Assembly: GCA_963789515.1 (NCBI GenBank)
Contig: CAWBKW010000005.1
Location: 1 to 30,625 of the forward strand
Direction: 5' to 3'
Length of the DNA: 30,625 nucleotides
DNA from: JBAXEO01 sp963789515
GTDB lineage: Bacteria; Actinomycetota; Coriobacteriia; Anaerosomatales; JAAXUF01
Both the position numbers and the translations under genes were made by a program. Below, piece by piece: positions 1-8,106 of this stretch. How positions within the stretch are numbered: the first letter of the stretch is position 1; each line of letters begins with the position of its first letter. The notes under the pieces were generated by a model. It saw only the letters and a program-made list of their open reading frames with translations. It did not search any database and was not told the DNA's origin.

Positions 1-604
1 GGTCACGATCAGATCGACGGCCGAGTCGTGCTCCTCGGCGGGTATGGAAGCGAGGATCTGCTGGTCGAACGCGAGTCCGATGCGCAGGCAGCTAGTCTGA
101 GGAAGCGGTAGCAGGCGGTCGTAGTAGCCGCCGCCGTAACCAAGACGCATCCCCAGCTCATCAAAGGCAACCGCCGGCACGATGACCGCGTCGATGAGGG
201 GCAAAGGAAGAAGCCTGCGGCGACTGCTCACGTGGCTGGGTGAGGCCAAAGGGGCCGGGCACGAGATCGGCCTCGTCCTCCACAAGATGCGAGCGCCGAG
301 CATGCCGGGGGACTCGATGCGCGGATAGGCGATCCGGGCGCCTCGGCGTCTGATCGCCGACACGGCCTGCAGGGGGTCGATCTCGACGGGGAGGGCCGCG
401 TAGGCCAGGATCACCCCGCCGCTGGGCCAGGTCCGCCAGATCGATCAGGTTGAGCGCGGCGTCGGCGGACGCCTCATTGCAGGCGGGCCGATCCAGGCAG
501 TCCCTCGCCGAACGCGCGCGAGCGCGCGCGGTCCGCTTCGCCGCGGCACGGCTCTCGGCCACGTCCTCCGGAGCGCCGTCGCCTTGGTCGTTTCGGTCCG
601 TCAT
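1..604 (-). CDS. fau: 5-formyltetrahydrofolate cyclo-ligase, frameshifted, 3' end outside window
   Basis: The enzyme uses ATP and Mg2+ to convert 5-formyl-THF to 5,10-methenyl-THF in cytoplasmic folate metabolism. Read in pieces on the minus strand, the sequence gives a basic N-terminal helix (KRTARARARSARD), then AYAALPVEIDPL, then EADLVPGPFGLTQP, then the family's signature block VPAVAFDELGMRLGYGGGYYDR at about 100-185. Three frame changes are needed, near 417, 288 and 200. The ATG at 604-602 overlaps the TGA of the upstream transporter in an ATGA, which implies translational coupling. The C-terminus lies beyond base 1. The family call is firm because the GYGGGYYDR motif is diagnostic. Whether the breaks are real or sequencing errors cannot be told here; their match to a coherent protein on both sides favours errors. 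Confidence 0.85.
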
Positions 605-1855
605 GCTGCTCCCACCGCCATGAATCCCAGAAGCGCCACCGTCAGGCCGATGACGACGATCACGGTGGTCCACCCAATGGCGTTGTAAGCCCGGCCGTTG
701 ACATAGCGCCCCATGATTCTGCGTCGTTGACGATAATCATCATGAAGATGAGCAGGAACGGAAAGAGCACGCCGTTGACCGCTTGGGACATGACCATGAT
801 CGTGATCAGGGGCGCATTGGGATCAGCACCAGTACCGCGCCAAAGACGATGACGAAGGTGTAGATGCCCACGAAGACCGGAGCCTCGGACCAGGTGCGGT
901 CGATGCCGCGTTCGAGCCCGAACGCCTCGGTGACCGCGTAGGCGGCGGTGAGGGGGAGCGCGAAAGCCGCGAGGAGAGAGGCGCCGAAGAAACCGACGGC
1001 GAAGAGGACGGTGGCGTACTGTCCGGCGACGGGGCGAGAGCCAGGGCGGCCTGCTGGGCGCTGGCTGCCGGGATGCCGCGCGGGTAGAGAACCGTGCCGG
1101 TGGTCACGATGATGAACCAAGCGATGAAGTTCGCCGAGATCGCCCCGCCGATCACGTCGATGCGCTGGTAGCCGAGATCCTTCGCGGTGACTCCCTTGTC
1201 CACGATGTTGCTCTGCACGAAGAACTGCATCCAGGGTGCGATGGTGGTTCCGATGGTGGCGATGACGATCAGGATGAACGACGCCGAGGGGATGAAGGTC
1301 GGTATGACCTGGCCTTGAGCACGACCGCCCCAGTCCGGCTTGGCCATGAAGGCCGCGATACGTAGGAGAGGAACACGCTGGAGAGGACCAGGAGCATCTC
1401 CTCCACGTTGCGGTACGAACCGCGCACCACAAGCAGCCACACGACCACGGCGGCGATAGGCACCGAGATGAACTTGGAGATGCCGAAGAGCTGCAGTGAC
1501 GCGGCGATGCCGGCGAATTCGGCAACGCTCGTGGCCGCGTTGGAAGTGAGCAGGCAAGCCATCGCGAAGAGCGTGGGGCGAATACCGAAGCGCTCCCGGA
1601 TCAGCGCGCGAAGCCCTTGCCGGTCACGGCTCCCATGCGCGCCGCCATCTCCTGCACGATCACGAGGGAGAAGGTCATGACGAGGATCATCCACAAGGTC
1701 GCGTAGCCGTAGCTGGCACCGGCCTGTGAGTAGGTGGCGATGCCGCCCGCGTCGTTGCCCGCCGATGCGGCGATGATGCCGGGACCCAGCGCCGCGAGCA
1801 GCGGGAGAAACCGCCACTTGCGACCGCTGCGCGTCTGCTCTGCGGCGGGGGCCAC
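601..1855 (-). CDS. NRAMP-family divalent metal transporter with Mg2+-type (NRMT-like) motifs, frameshifted
   Basis: This is an integral membrane transporter of the SLC11/NRAMP fold, about 415 residues when the frames are joined. The start is GTG at 1855, four bases after the upstream stop. TM1 reads GPGIIAASAGNDAGGIAT (residues ~24-41) where Mn2+/Fe2+ NRAMPs carry DPGNIAT. TM6 reads IGTTIAPWMQFFVQSN (1207-1256) where they carry GATVMPHN. The Asp is kept, but the DPGN Asn and the TM6 Met and His are gone. From memory, this pattern belongs to NRAMP-related Mg2+ transporters, first characterised from Eggerthella lenta. The position behind an Mg2+ riboswitch and mgtE agrees. About six frame changes are needed (near 1605, 1358, 1328, 1040, 815 and 720). 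The C-terminus, ending GFMAVGAA, is recovered at 601. Family certain; Mg2+ specificity inferred. Confidence 0.85.
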
Positions 1856-1859
1856 GGAC

Positions 1860-3693
1860 CTAAGCCCCCGGAACCACGGTGAGGATCATGCCGCCTGCGA
1901 TCGCCAGGACGAAGTAGGCGAGCGTGGACACCACCATCAACCCCACCGCCAGCGAGGTGCTCGACAGGCTCCGGTCGGCCTCGACCCGGCGCCGGGCGAT
2001 CTGCTTGATGACCACTCCGGCGAGGATCACCAGTGCGATAGTCAATCCGGTCGCGACGGCGAAGCCCGCGGCGAGATAGCGCTGCCGAACAGGGCCTCGG
2101 CCAGAGCGAACACCACCAAGCCGATGAGCAGCCCGACGATCGCTCCCAGCAGCCCGGCTCGCCAGAGCTGCGACCAGACGCCGAGGCGCTCGTCGGCTTC
2201 GGGCTCCTCGATGACCTCGCCGATCGCGCGCTGCGTCGTGTCCTCGGCGATGCTCAGGATGATCGGCAGCAGCACGAGTGCCGGGACCAACAGCATCGCG
2301 CTGTCGCCGAGCAGGGGGAGCTTGGGCGCGAGCAGGTAGACCGCGACCGCGGACAGGGCCCACACGACGATCCACCAGTTGCGTCTCACGAACCAGCGCG
2401 CCAACCCCAACGACGCGCCGGATCGCCAGCGGAGCCGGTCGCCAGGGCGAGGTCCTCGTCGGCCTCCTCCTCAAGGACGTCGAGCGCGTCGTCGACGGTC
2501 ACGATACCGAGCAACTTGCCGTTCTCGTCGGTGACCGGGATCGCCAGAAGGTCGTACTTGCTCATCTGCTCGGCGACTTCCTCCTGGTCATCGTCGACGT
2601 GGGCGACAAACAGGTCGCGCTCCGCGAGCTCGGAGACGAGCGTGTCAGGCAACGCGAGCAGGAGGTCGCGCAGCGAGACCGCGCCCACCAGGTGCTGGTC
2701 GCCTTCGACGACGTAGATGTAGTACACGCTCTCGTGTTCGGTGGACTCGGCCCGCATGTGGTCGATGACCTGCTGCACGGTCAGGCCCTCGGCGACGGTC
2801 GTGACCTCGGGCGTCATGATGCCGCCGGCGGTCTTGTCCTTGTAGCCGAGCAGGGAGCGGATGACGCTCGACTCCTTGACGCCCATCAGCCGGAGCAGCG
2901 TCTCGGCCTTGTCGTAGGGCAGGTCGCCGATGATGTCGGCGGCGTCGTCGGGGTCCATCTCGGCCAGCAGGTCGACGCGCGCCGCTCGGACAGGTCGTCG
3001 ATGACGTCGGCCTGGAGGTCGTCTTCGAGCTCGGAGATCGTGTCGGCGGCCTGTTCGTTGTCGAGATGGTCGAAGACGCGCGCGCGCTGCGCGGGGGCGA
3101 GCTTCTCGAGGATGTCGGCGACGTCGGCCGGGATGCAGTTCGTGGAGGCGCTTGTGCGTCACCGACAGCTTGACCTCGGAGAGGTCGCGGTCGAGCAGGT
3201 CCATGTAGTTCCACGCGATGAGGTTCTCTTCGAGCTCGCCGCCAAACAGGTGCGCGATGCCGGCGACGCCATGCTCGAGCGCGGGGGAGATACCGCGAAG
3301 GAGTCCGCGCACGCCGACCTCGGCGCCGAGCAACCGCAGCTGGTTGCGCGACTCCGAGAGCTTGAGGTCGTTGACGCGCACGACCTTCATGCCCTGCGTG
3401 TCGACGATCTGCTTGCTCATGAGGTCGCGGGAGAGCAGGACCTCGTCGGGCTGGAGGTAGCTGAACCGGATGTCGGAGGCCGCGACGTTGAGGGTGATGC
3501 GCTCGCCGTCGAAGCTGTCGACGAACTTGCGCCACGAGAGCATGAACGGGGTCTTGTCGGGACCCTTGAACGCGAGCGAAGTGACGCGGGGAAAGATCTC
3601 GCCCGTCGCGATCGCGATGTCGTTGATGGTGCCGATGTTCTCGCCGGTGGCGTCGACCACCGGCTTGCCCAGCATCTGGGACAGGTACAGCAT
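1860..3693 (-). CDS. mgtE: MgtE-like protein: PRC barrel, MgtE_N, CBS pair, membrane domain; frameshifted
   Basis: It starts at ATG 3693-3691 behind a strong purine-rich ribosome site (3697-3709). Joined frames give about 610 residues. An N-terminal PRC-barrel-like region (MLYLSQMLGKPVVDATGENIG onward, ~1-140) precedes an MgtE_N superhelix (ADVADILEKLAPAQRARVFD; LAEMDPDDAADIIGDLP). Two CBS domains follow (GGIMTPEVTTVAEG; LAIPVTDENGKLLGIVTVDD), then about five hydrophobic segments ending at IAGGMILTVVPGA. MgtE proteins are Mg2+ channels gated by Mg2+ binding to the N and CBS domains. Frame changes fall near 3133, 2987, 2405 and 2090; those at 3133 and 2987 compensate each other. The membrane part lacks the usual GGN-G-Q block (it reads SIAEDTTQRA) and the pore Asp of TM5, so transport itself is less certain than the family. 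The M-box riboswitch lies upstream. Confidence 0.85.
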
Positions 3694-3882
3694 GGCGCTC
3701 TCCCTCCCTCACGAGCGCGTCGGACGGCTGCTGGTCAGCCATGCCGAGAACCGCGTTCGCCGGGTACGTCTGGCGGTGCTCCCTCGAAGGGCCACCGAGG
3801 TTCGGGAGGCGCACGTCGAGGGTCTACGGACTGTGTGGTTTCACGAAGACCCTTGTCTTCCGGTTGCAGGACAGACGGCCAC

Positions 3883-3916
3883 AAAAAAGCCCCTGCGTCC
3901 GCGGGGGACCAGGGGC
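3883..3916 (-). terminator. Riboswitch-controlled intrinsic terminator ahead of mgtE
   Basis: On the minus strand a GC-rich hairpin (arms 3910-3916 with 3889-3895, extended by 3906-3909 with 3897-3900) is followed directly by six T residues (3888-3883). It lies about 70 bases downstream of the M-box aptamer and 190 bases before the mgtE start. This is the layout of an expression platform that ends transcription when Mg2+ is bound. Confidence 0.88.
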
Positions 3917-3984
3917 AGCGGTGCGTGCGCAAACACGCGGGCCGAGGCGCAGTTCGCGCTTGTCGGCAGGTTTCGCTGCTCACA

Positions 3985-4190
3985 TCCCTGGTCGTGGATT
4001 TGGCACTGTCCGACGTAGGGCGCGCGGCGCGTGGTGTCGCCGACGCAGCGGGTGTACCCGCCTCTCAGATCCCAGCCACCTTAGCCTTCGCCTTAAGCCG
4101 GCGAGGGCTGTTCTACCCATTGGCGTCTCTCGACATTTCCGGGCAGTGGCCTGTGTTCGAACAGGAGCCGCACCGTAACGGACGGAGCGT
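3985..4190 (-). promoter_or_regulatory. M-box (ykoK) Mg2+-sensing riboswitch
   Basis: Read on the minus strand, the region carries the conserved M-box blocks in order: GTTACGG and GGCTCCTGT with a short hairpin; then CACTGCCC, AATGTCGAGAGACGCCAATG and GGGTAGAACAG; then GGCTTAAGGCGAAGGC; and last CAGTGCCAAATCC. The family folds around several Mg2+ ions and lowers expression of Mg2+ uptake genes at high Mg2+. Here it precedes an intrinsic terminator and mgtE. A segment just past the aptamer (3993-3986) is exactly complementary over 8 bases to the 5' arm of the terminator (3914-3907), giving a plausible antiterminator. Outer boundaries are approximate because the closing P1 helix was not resolved by eye. 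Confidence 0.92.
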
Positions 4191-4208
4191 ACTTCCTCGA
4201 GCTGTCAA
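4186..4208 (-). promoter_or_regulatory. Possible promoter elements for the Mg2+ operon
   Basis: A perfect TTGACA (4208-4203, minus strand) lies immediately upstream of the M-box. A TACGCT follows after only 11 bases, too close for a standard sigma-70 pair, so only the -35-like box is convincing. It is listed because transcription of the riboswitch must start in this area. Confidence 0.25.
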
Positions 4209-4411
4209 ATGCCGGGCGGCGAGCCGTCCCAGCGCTCCCATTGTATTCCTGCGGCTAGACCGAGGCAAACGACCGTGATGGCGCCCCTTTCGGGCGCTTC
4301 GAACCCGCGCGGCGCCTCCGCGTGCCGCGAAGATGCAGGAGAGGCGCGGTTTGAGAAGAAAGCACCACACACTACTGCACTGCAGCGTTCCGACGGGGAG
4401 GTACACCGGCC
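4191..4411. other. Intergenic region between the Mg2+ operon and a divergent small gene
   Basis: No credible gene. It must hold the promoters for the riboswitch (leftward) and for the small gene at 4412 (rightward). A short inverted repeat, GCGCCC-CTTTC-GGGCGC at 4277-4293 (approximately), has no T tract and I do not call it a terminator. A ribosome site GGGGAGG precedes the gene at 4412. Confidence 0.5.
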
Positions 4412-4603
4412 ATGAGCGAGACCCACCGTATCGAGATCGTCTTCGACACCGCGCGTTGGACCGCCGTCGAAGACGAGGCCGCTCGGCTCGGTCTGGACGT
4501 ACCGGCGCTGGTGACGCGCGCTACCTGCGCCTGGCTTTCCGAGTCCGCCGACACCGCATCGCTGCTCGGCGTGGGAGTGGCCTCGGTCGGCTCGGCGCAG
4601 TAG
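4412..4603 (+). CDS. Small hypothetical protein, possible ribbon-helix-helix fold
   Basis: This is a 63-residue protein, not recognised by family. It starts at ATG 4412 with GGGGAGG about 10 bases upstream. The N-terminus alternates polar and hydrophobic residues as one beta strand (HRIEIVFD). Two helices follow (WTAVEDEAARLGL and VPALVTRATCAWLSE), the strand-helix-helix order of ribbon-helix-helix DNA-binding proteins. The tail is Gly/Ser/Ala-rich. It stands alone, divergent from the Mg2+ operon and convergent with the HAD phosphatase gene 13 bases away. The real start site and codon usage support a genuine gene; the fold is only a guess. Confidence 0.6.
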   Translation: MSETHRIEIVFDTARWTAVEDEAARLGLDVPALVTRATCAWLSESADTASLLGVGVASVGSAQ

Positions 4604-4616
4604 CGAGCCTCGCGCT

Positions 4617-5522
4617 TCAGTCCGAGAGCTCGCCTCGAGCCGTGAGCCACGCCCTGGCGAACTGCGACCATCCGTCCCCCCGACACCCCGCCAGCCGCAC
4701 GACGCGCCCGGGGTTCTGGTCGGCAAGCGCCTCTCTCACACTCACGCTCTCGAACGCGTTGTCGACAAGCGCCATGAGTCCGACGGCGCCGGCCATCGCA
4801 AGATCGGTCACGGAGTCGCCGATGGCCGCTGCCTGGCTCGCCGAGAGGCCCCGCTCTGCCAGGTCGATCGCGATCGCCTGCGTCTTGCTGACCCCACGCG
4901 GGACCAGATGGTACGCGTGCACGAGTTCCATGCACCCGAGCCCATGAGTCGGAGGGTGCACGCGCCCGTTGTCGAGCAGCGAGACCGGCAGGTCGAGCGA
5001 GTCGAGCACGTCCTGCGCTTCCGCCACCTCGAGGCAGCCGCGCAGCAGGTGAGACGCCTCGCGGTCGCGGTGCCAGGGAGTGTGGTACTCGAGCCGCCCC
5101 GGAAACGCCGCCTGCAGCGCTTGGAGCGCACCCGCGTCACGGATGAGTTCGTACGGGGTCACGTTCGGCGAGAGAAGGTGCGCCGGCCACTCGCCGGTGT
5201 TGTAGACCACGCGCCGGCCGGGCCCCGAGCCTCGCACGAGGACCGAACCGACCTCGCCGATGAAGTCGGTCCAGCCCAGGAGCCTCACGACCTCGGTAAG
5301 CTGCAATCGAGTACGGCCGGAGACCGGCACCACCGTCAACCCCGCGCGATTGAGCGCGACGATCGCCTCGACCGTTGCGGAGGAGGGAGCGCCGGCACCG
5401 TCGGCCACCACCGAACCGCCACGGGCCAGCAGCGTGCCATCGAGGTCCGTGTAGAGCACCTCGACGCGTGACAGTGCTTCGAGTGCTGAGGCGTCGTCCG
5501 TGAGAAGCGGCGGTCTGTCCAT
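4617..5522 (-). CDS. HAD-superfamily phosphatase (Cof / mannosyl-phosphoglycerate phosphatase-like)
   Basis: A 301-residue cytoplasmic hydrolase. HAD motif I is VLYTDLDGTLL (~24-34), with the nucleophile Asp and the acid/base Asp two residues later. Motif II is VVPVSGRT. Motif III/IV is AAIGDSVTDLAMAGAVG near residues 232-246, where the two Asp residues bind Mg2+. The long cap between motifs II and III marks type IIB HADs, which act on sugar phosphates and similar substrates; the substrate cannot be read from sequence. I chose ATG 5522-5520 because upstream extension would run into the promoter and 5' end of the opposite gene. It ends convergent with the small gene at 4412-4603. No frame breaks. 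Confidence 0.85.
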   Translation of the reverse strand: MDRPPLLTDDASALEALSRVEVLYTDLDGTLLARGGSVVADGAGAPSSATVEAIVALNRAGLTVVPVSGRTRLQLTEVVRLLGWTDFIGEVGSVLVRGSGPGRRVVYNTGEWPAHLLSPNVTPYELIRDAGALQALQAAFPGRLEYHTPWHRDREASHLLRGCLEVAEAQDVLDSLDLPVSLLDNGRVHPPTHGLGCMELVHAYHLVPRGVSKTQAIAIDLAERGLSASQAAAIGDSVTDLAMAGAVGLMALVDNAFESVSVREALADQNPGRVVRLAGCRGDGWSQFARAWLTARGELSD

Positions 5523-5667
5523 ACGGCGATGATACCGCTGATGAGCTCGACCGGCCGCGCTGCTCTTCGACGCCGTCCGCGGGTCGGCTTCTCGCGCCCG
5601 CCGTCTCATCGCGGTATAAAGGGGTGCGGCCTGAGACCGGCCACCACTGACGAGGAGCTCGCCCAGC

Positions 5668-6270
5668 ATGGATGACGCGTTCGAGTTGCCATTCCCGCAG
5701 TACCGCTGCCCCACCTGCGGCAAGGACCTGCCGCTCGGCGAGGCCCGTATGACCGTCACCTGCGCCGCGCACATGCAGCCCGCGCCGGTCGACTTCGAGG
5801 TGCGCAAGGCCGCCGACAAGGACCGCGCAGCGATCGAGCTGCTCTGCGAGCGCGCCTTGGGCGAGACCGACGTCGACGTCTTCGGACGCACCTTCGACGT
5901 CCTCTCGGGGGTCAACCTCCTGGCCGTTTCCGATGGCGAGCTGGCGGGACTTCTCTCCCTGGCGATCGACCAGGGCGAGGCGAGCGTCGTGCTGCTCAGC
6001 GTCTATCCGGACTTCCAGGGCAAGGGCGTCGGGGGCGCGCTCCTGAAGGCTGCGTATGCGTTCGCTGAGAAGCGCGGCCTGAGTTTTCTGCGCGCCGCGG
6101 TGACCAACGACGACATCCCTCAGGTCTACTTCTACCAGCGGCAGGGCTTCGCGATCTACGAGGTCGCAGTGGGCGAGGTCGCCGACCGGTTCGGCGGCGC
6201 GACCCCGGGGTTCTCGGGAATCCCCGTCCGCGATGAGATCCGACTCCGCCGGCCCGTCTGCGCCCAGTAG
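5668..6270 (+). CDS. GNAT-family N-acetyltransferase with N-terminal Cys-rich segment
   Basis: A 200-residue protein. An N-terminal zinc-ribbon-like segment, YRCPTCGKDLP (~12-22) with TCAAH (~31-35), precedes a GNAT domain (~45-195). Acetyl-CoA-binding motif A is VYPDFQGKGVGGALLKAA (~112-129), and motif B is VYFYQRQGFAIYE. GNATs transfer an acetyl group from acetyl-CoA to an amine; the acceptor is unknown. ATG 5668 is preceded by GAGGAG, and a TATAAA (5613-5618 region) could be its -10 box. It ends 26 bases before the ABC transporter lipoprotein on the same strand, so the two may be co-transcribed and the acetyltransferase may modify the imported compound. That link is inference. Confidence 0.85.
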   Translation: MDDAFELPFPQYRCPTCGKDLPLGEARMTVTCAAHMQPAPVDFEVRKAADKDRAAIELLCERALGETDVDVFGRTFDVLSGVNLLAVSDGELAGLLSLAIDQGEASVVLLSVYPDFQGKGVGGALLKAAYAFAEKRGLSFLRAAVTNDDIPQVYFYQRQGFAIYEVAVGEVADRFGGATPGFSGIPVRDEIRLRRPVCAQ

Positions 6271-6296
6271 CTTCCCTCCACGAAAGGAATCGCACT

Positions 6297-7310
6297 ATGA
6301 CCCGCTCGTCCCGCGTCATCGCGCTCCTCCTCGCACTGTCACTCGTGACGGTGGTCCTGCTCGCGGCGGGCTGCGCGTCCGCGAGCAAGCCGGCCGGCCA
6401 GACCGGCGAGAGCCAGACCGACGAGAAGCCGGCAGCCCTCAAGATCGGCACGCTGCCCACCGAGGATTCGCTGCCGCTCTGGGTCGCCGAGCAGCGCGGC
6501 TACTTCGCGACGCAGGGGCTCACCGACGTGCAGATCGTGTCGTTCCAGTCCGCGCAGGAGCGCGACGCGGCCTTCGCAGCGGGAGCCATCGACGCGTACA
6601 TGGGCGATATCATCGCTGCAGCCAACCTCGAGGCCGGCGGCAAGCCGACCACGATCGCGACGATCATGCTCGGTGCCGACCAGAGCCAGGGGCGCTTCGG
6701 CGTCGTGGCGGCCCCGAAGTCGGGCATCGAGACCCTCAGCTCGCTGGCCGACGTGCCGGTGGGCACGTCCTCGGCGACCATCCAGGAGTACGTGCTCGAC
6801 GGCCTCATGGCCGAGGCGGGCGTCGCGACCTCCAGCGTCAAGGTCGAGGAGGTCAAGAAGGTTCCCGTGCGCTTCGAACTGCTGATGGCCGGCAAGCTCA
6901 AGGCCGCCGCGCTTCCCGAGCCGTTCCTGACGCTTGCCGAGCAGGGCGGCGCACCCCTGGTCGCGTCGGACACCTCGGCGACGGCGAACCTGTCGCAGAC
7001 CGTGCTGGTCTTCTCCGACAAGTACCTTGCTGAGCCCGGCGGCGCCGCTGCGGAGGCCGGTGTCCTCAAGGCCTGGGACATCGCCGTCAACGACATCAAC
7101 AAGGACCCGCAGGCTGTGCTCCCGCTGCTGGTCGAGAAGGCGCGCCTGCCCGAGTCGCTCGCGACCACCTACAAGGTCAACACCTACCCCACGGCGCAGG
7201 TGCCGACCAAGGCCCAGGTCGAGGCGGTTCTCGCCTGGATGAAGGACAAGGGCTACCTCAAGGGCGATGTCACCTACGACAGCCTCGTCCCCGGCTCGGC
7301 CTCGAAGTAG
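6297..7310 (+). CDS. ABC transporter substrate-binding lipoprotein, NMT1/SsuA/TauA type
   Basis: A 337-residue lipoprotein. The signal peptide has a basic start (MTRSSR), a hydrophobic core and a lipobox LLAAGC with Cys26 as the lipidated residue. A Ser/Lys-rich linker precedes the binding domain: LKIGTLPTEDSLPLWVAEQRGYF, ERDAAFAAGAIDAYMGDI and LPEPFLTLAEQGG. This pattern is typical of the NMT1/THI5-like group that binds sulfonates, nitrate, taurine or pyrimidine thiamine precursors. The exact ligand cannot be assigned. The ribosome site GAAAGGA precedes ATG 6297. The ATPase and permease genes follow, making a complete importer operon. Confidence 0.9.
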   Translation: MTRSSRVIALLLALSLVTVVLLAAGCASASKPAGQTGESQTDEKPAALKIGTLPTEDSLPLWVAEQRGYFATQGLTDVQIVSFQSAQERDAAFAAGAIDAYMGDIIAAANLEAGGKPTTIATIMLGADQSQGRFGVVAAPKSGIETLSSLADVPVGTSSATIQEYVLDGLMAEAGVATSSVKVEEVKKVPVRFELLMAGKLKAAALPEPFLTLAEQGGAPLVASDTSATANLSQTVLVFSDKYLAEPGGAAAEAGVLKAWDIAVNDINKDPQAVLPLLVEKARLPESLATTYKVNTYPTAQVPTKAQVEAVLAWMKDKGYLKGDVTYDSLVPGSASK

Positions 7311-7323
7311 TCCCAGCAACCCG

Positions 7324-8106
7324 ATGGCGGCACTGGAGTTCGACAGCACGTCGATGATCTACGAGGGCTCGGACCGCACGGTCCGGGCCCTCGACGCGCT
7401 CGAGCTCTCGGTGGAAGACGGGGAGCCCGTCGCGATCATCGGCCCGAGCGGCTGCGGCAAGTCCACGCTGCTGCTGCTGGCCGCCGGGCTGCTCGGGCCG
7501 ACCGCCGGAGGCGTGCGAGTCGGCGGATCATCCGTCGACGGGCCGCGCAGAGGAACCGCTCTGATCCTGCAGGACTTCGGGCTGTTGCCCTGGAAGACGG
7601 TCGAGGCCAACGCCGCGCTCGGCCTGAAGATCCGCGGCGTCGCGGCCGGCGAGCTCCGTGAGCGGACAGCGGCTGCGCTCGAGGGTGTCGGGCTTGCGGA
7701 CTTCGCCCGCTCCTACCCCGCGGAACTGTCGGGGGGTATGCGCCAACGCCTCGCGCTCGCCCGTGCGGTCGCGCTCGACGCCGACCTGGTCCTCATGGAC
7801 GAGCCGCTCTCGGCGCTCGACGCGCTCAAGCGCGAGGAGTTGCAGGACGTGCTGCTCGGCCTGTGGAAACGGCGCGGGCACACGCAGGTGCTCGTCACGC
7901 ACTCGATCGAGGAGGCGGTGTTCCTGGGCCGTCGCGTCGTGGTCATGACCCCGCGCCCGGGGCGGGTCTCGGCGGTCGTCGAGAACCCGGGCATGGGCTC
8001 GGAGGGCTACCGCGTCACCGAGGAGTACTTCGAGACGGTCAAGCGGCTGCGGCGGATCCTCGCCGATGAGGGCGTCGTGGCCGCGGCGGACGTGGTGGCA
8101 TCGTGA
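7324..8106 (+). CDS. ABC transporter ATP-binding protein (SsuB/TauB-like)
   Basis: A 260-residue cytoplasmic ATPase energising the importer. Walker A is GPSGCGKST (40-48), the Q-loop LQDFGLLPW, the signature LSGGMRQRLALARA, Walker B LVLMDEP, the D-loop SALDAL and the switch His in VTHSIEEA. A C-terminal extension (~225-260) is shared with SsuB/TauB-type proteins. ATG 7324 is 13 bases after the binding protein's stop and lacks a clear Shine-Dalgarno, so translation may depend on coupling. The 3' end overlaps the permease start. Confidence 0.93.
   Translation: MAALEFDSTSMIYEGSDRTVRALDALELSVEDGEPVAIIGPSGCGKSTLLLLAAGLLGPTAGGVRVGGSSVDGPRRGTALILQDFGLLPWKTVEANAALGLKIRGVAAGELRERTAAALEGVGLADFARSYPAELSGGMRQRLALARAVALDADLVLMDEPLSALDALKREELQDVLLGLWKRRGHTQVLVTHSIEEAVFLGRRVVVMTPRPGRVSAVVENPGMGSEGYRVTEEYFETVKRLRRILADEGVVAAADVVAS

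Noticed and set aside
2278..4278. Long plus-strand open frame across mgtE and the riboswitch
   Set aside because: Antisense shadow of a conserved gene and a structured RNA; no ribosome site or domain.
4277..4293. GCGCCC/GGGCGC hairpin upstream of the small gene as a terminator
   Set aside because: Short stem, no T tract on either strand, and no gene ending there.
4141..4310. TTCGAA-type T-loop look-alikes suggesting a tRNA
   Set aside because: No matching 5-bp T stem or cloverleaf. The copy at 4156-4161 is the loop of the first M-box hairpin.
5618..5660. TPP-riboswitch-like bases GGGGTGC and CTGAGA before the GNAT/ABC operon
   Set aside because: The second half of the TPP aptamer is absent and only about 50 bases remain before the start codon, so the match is chance.
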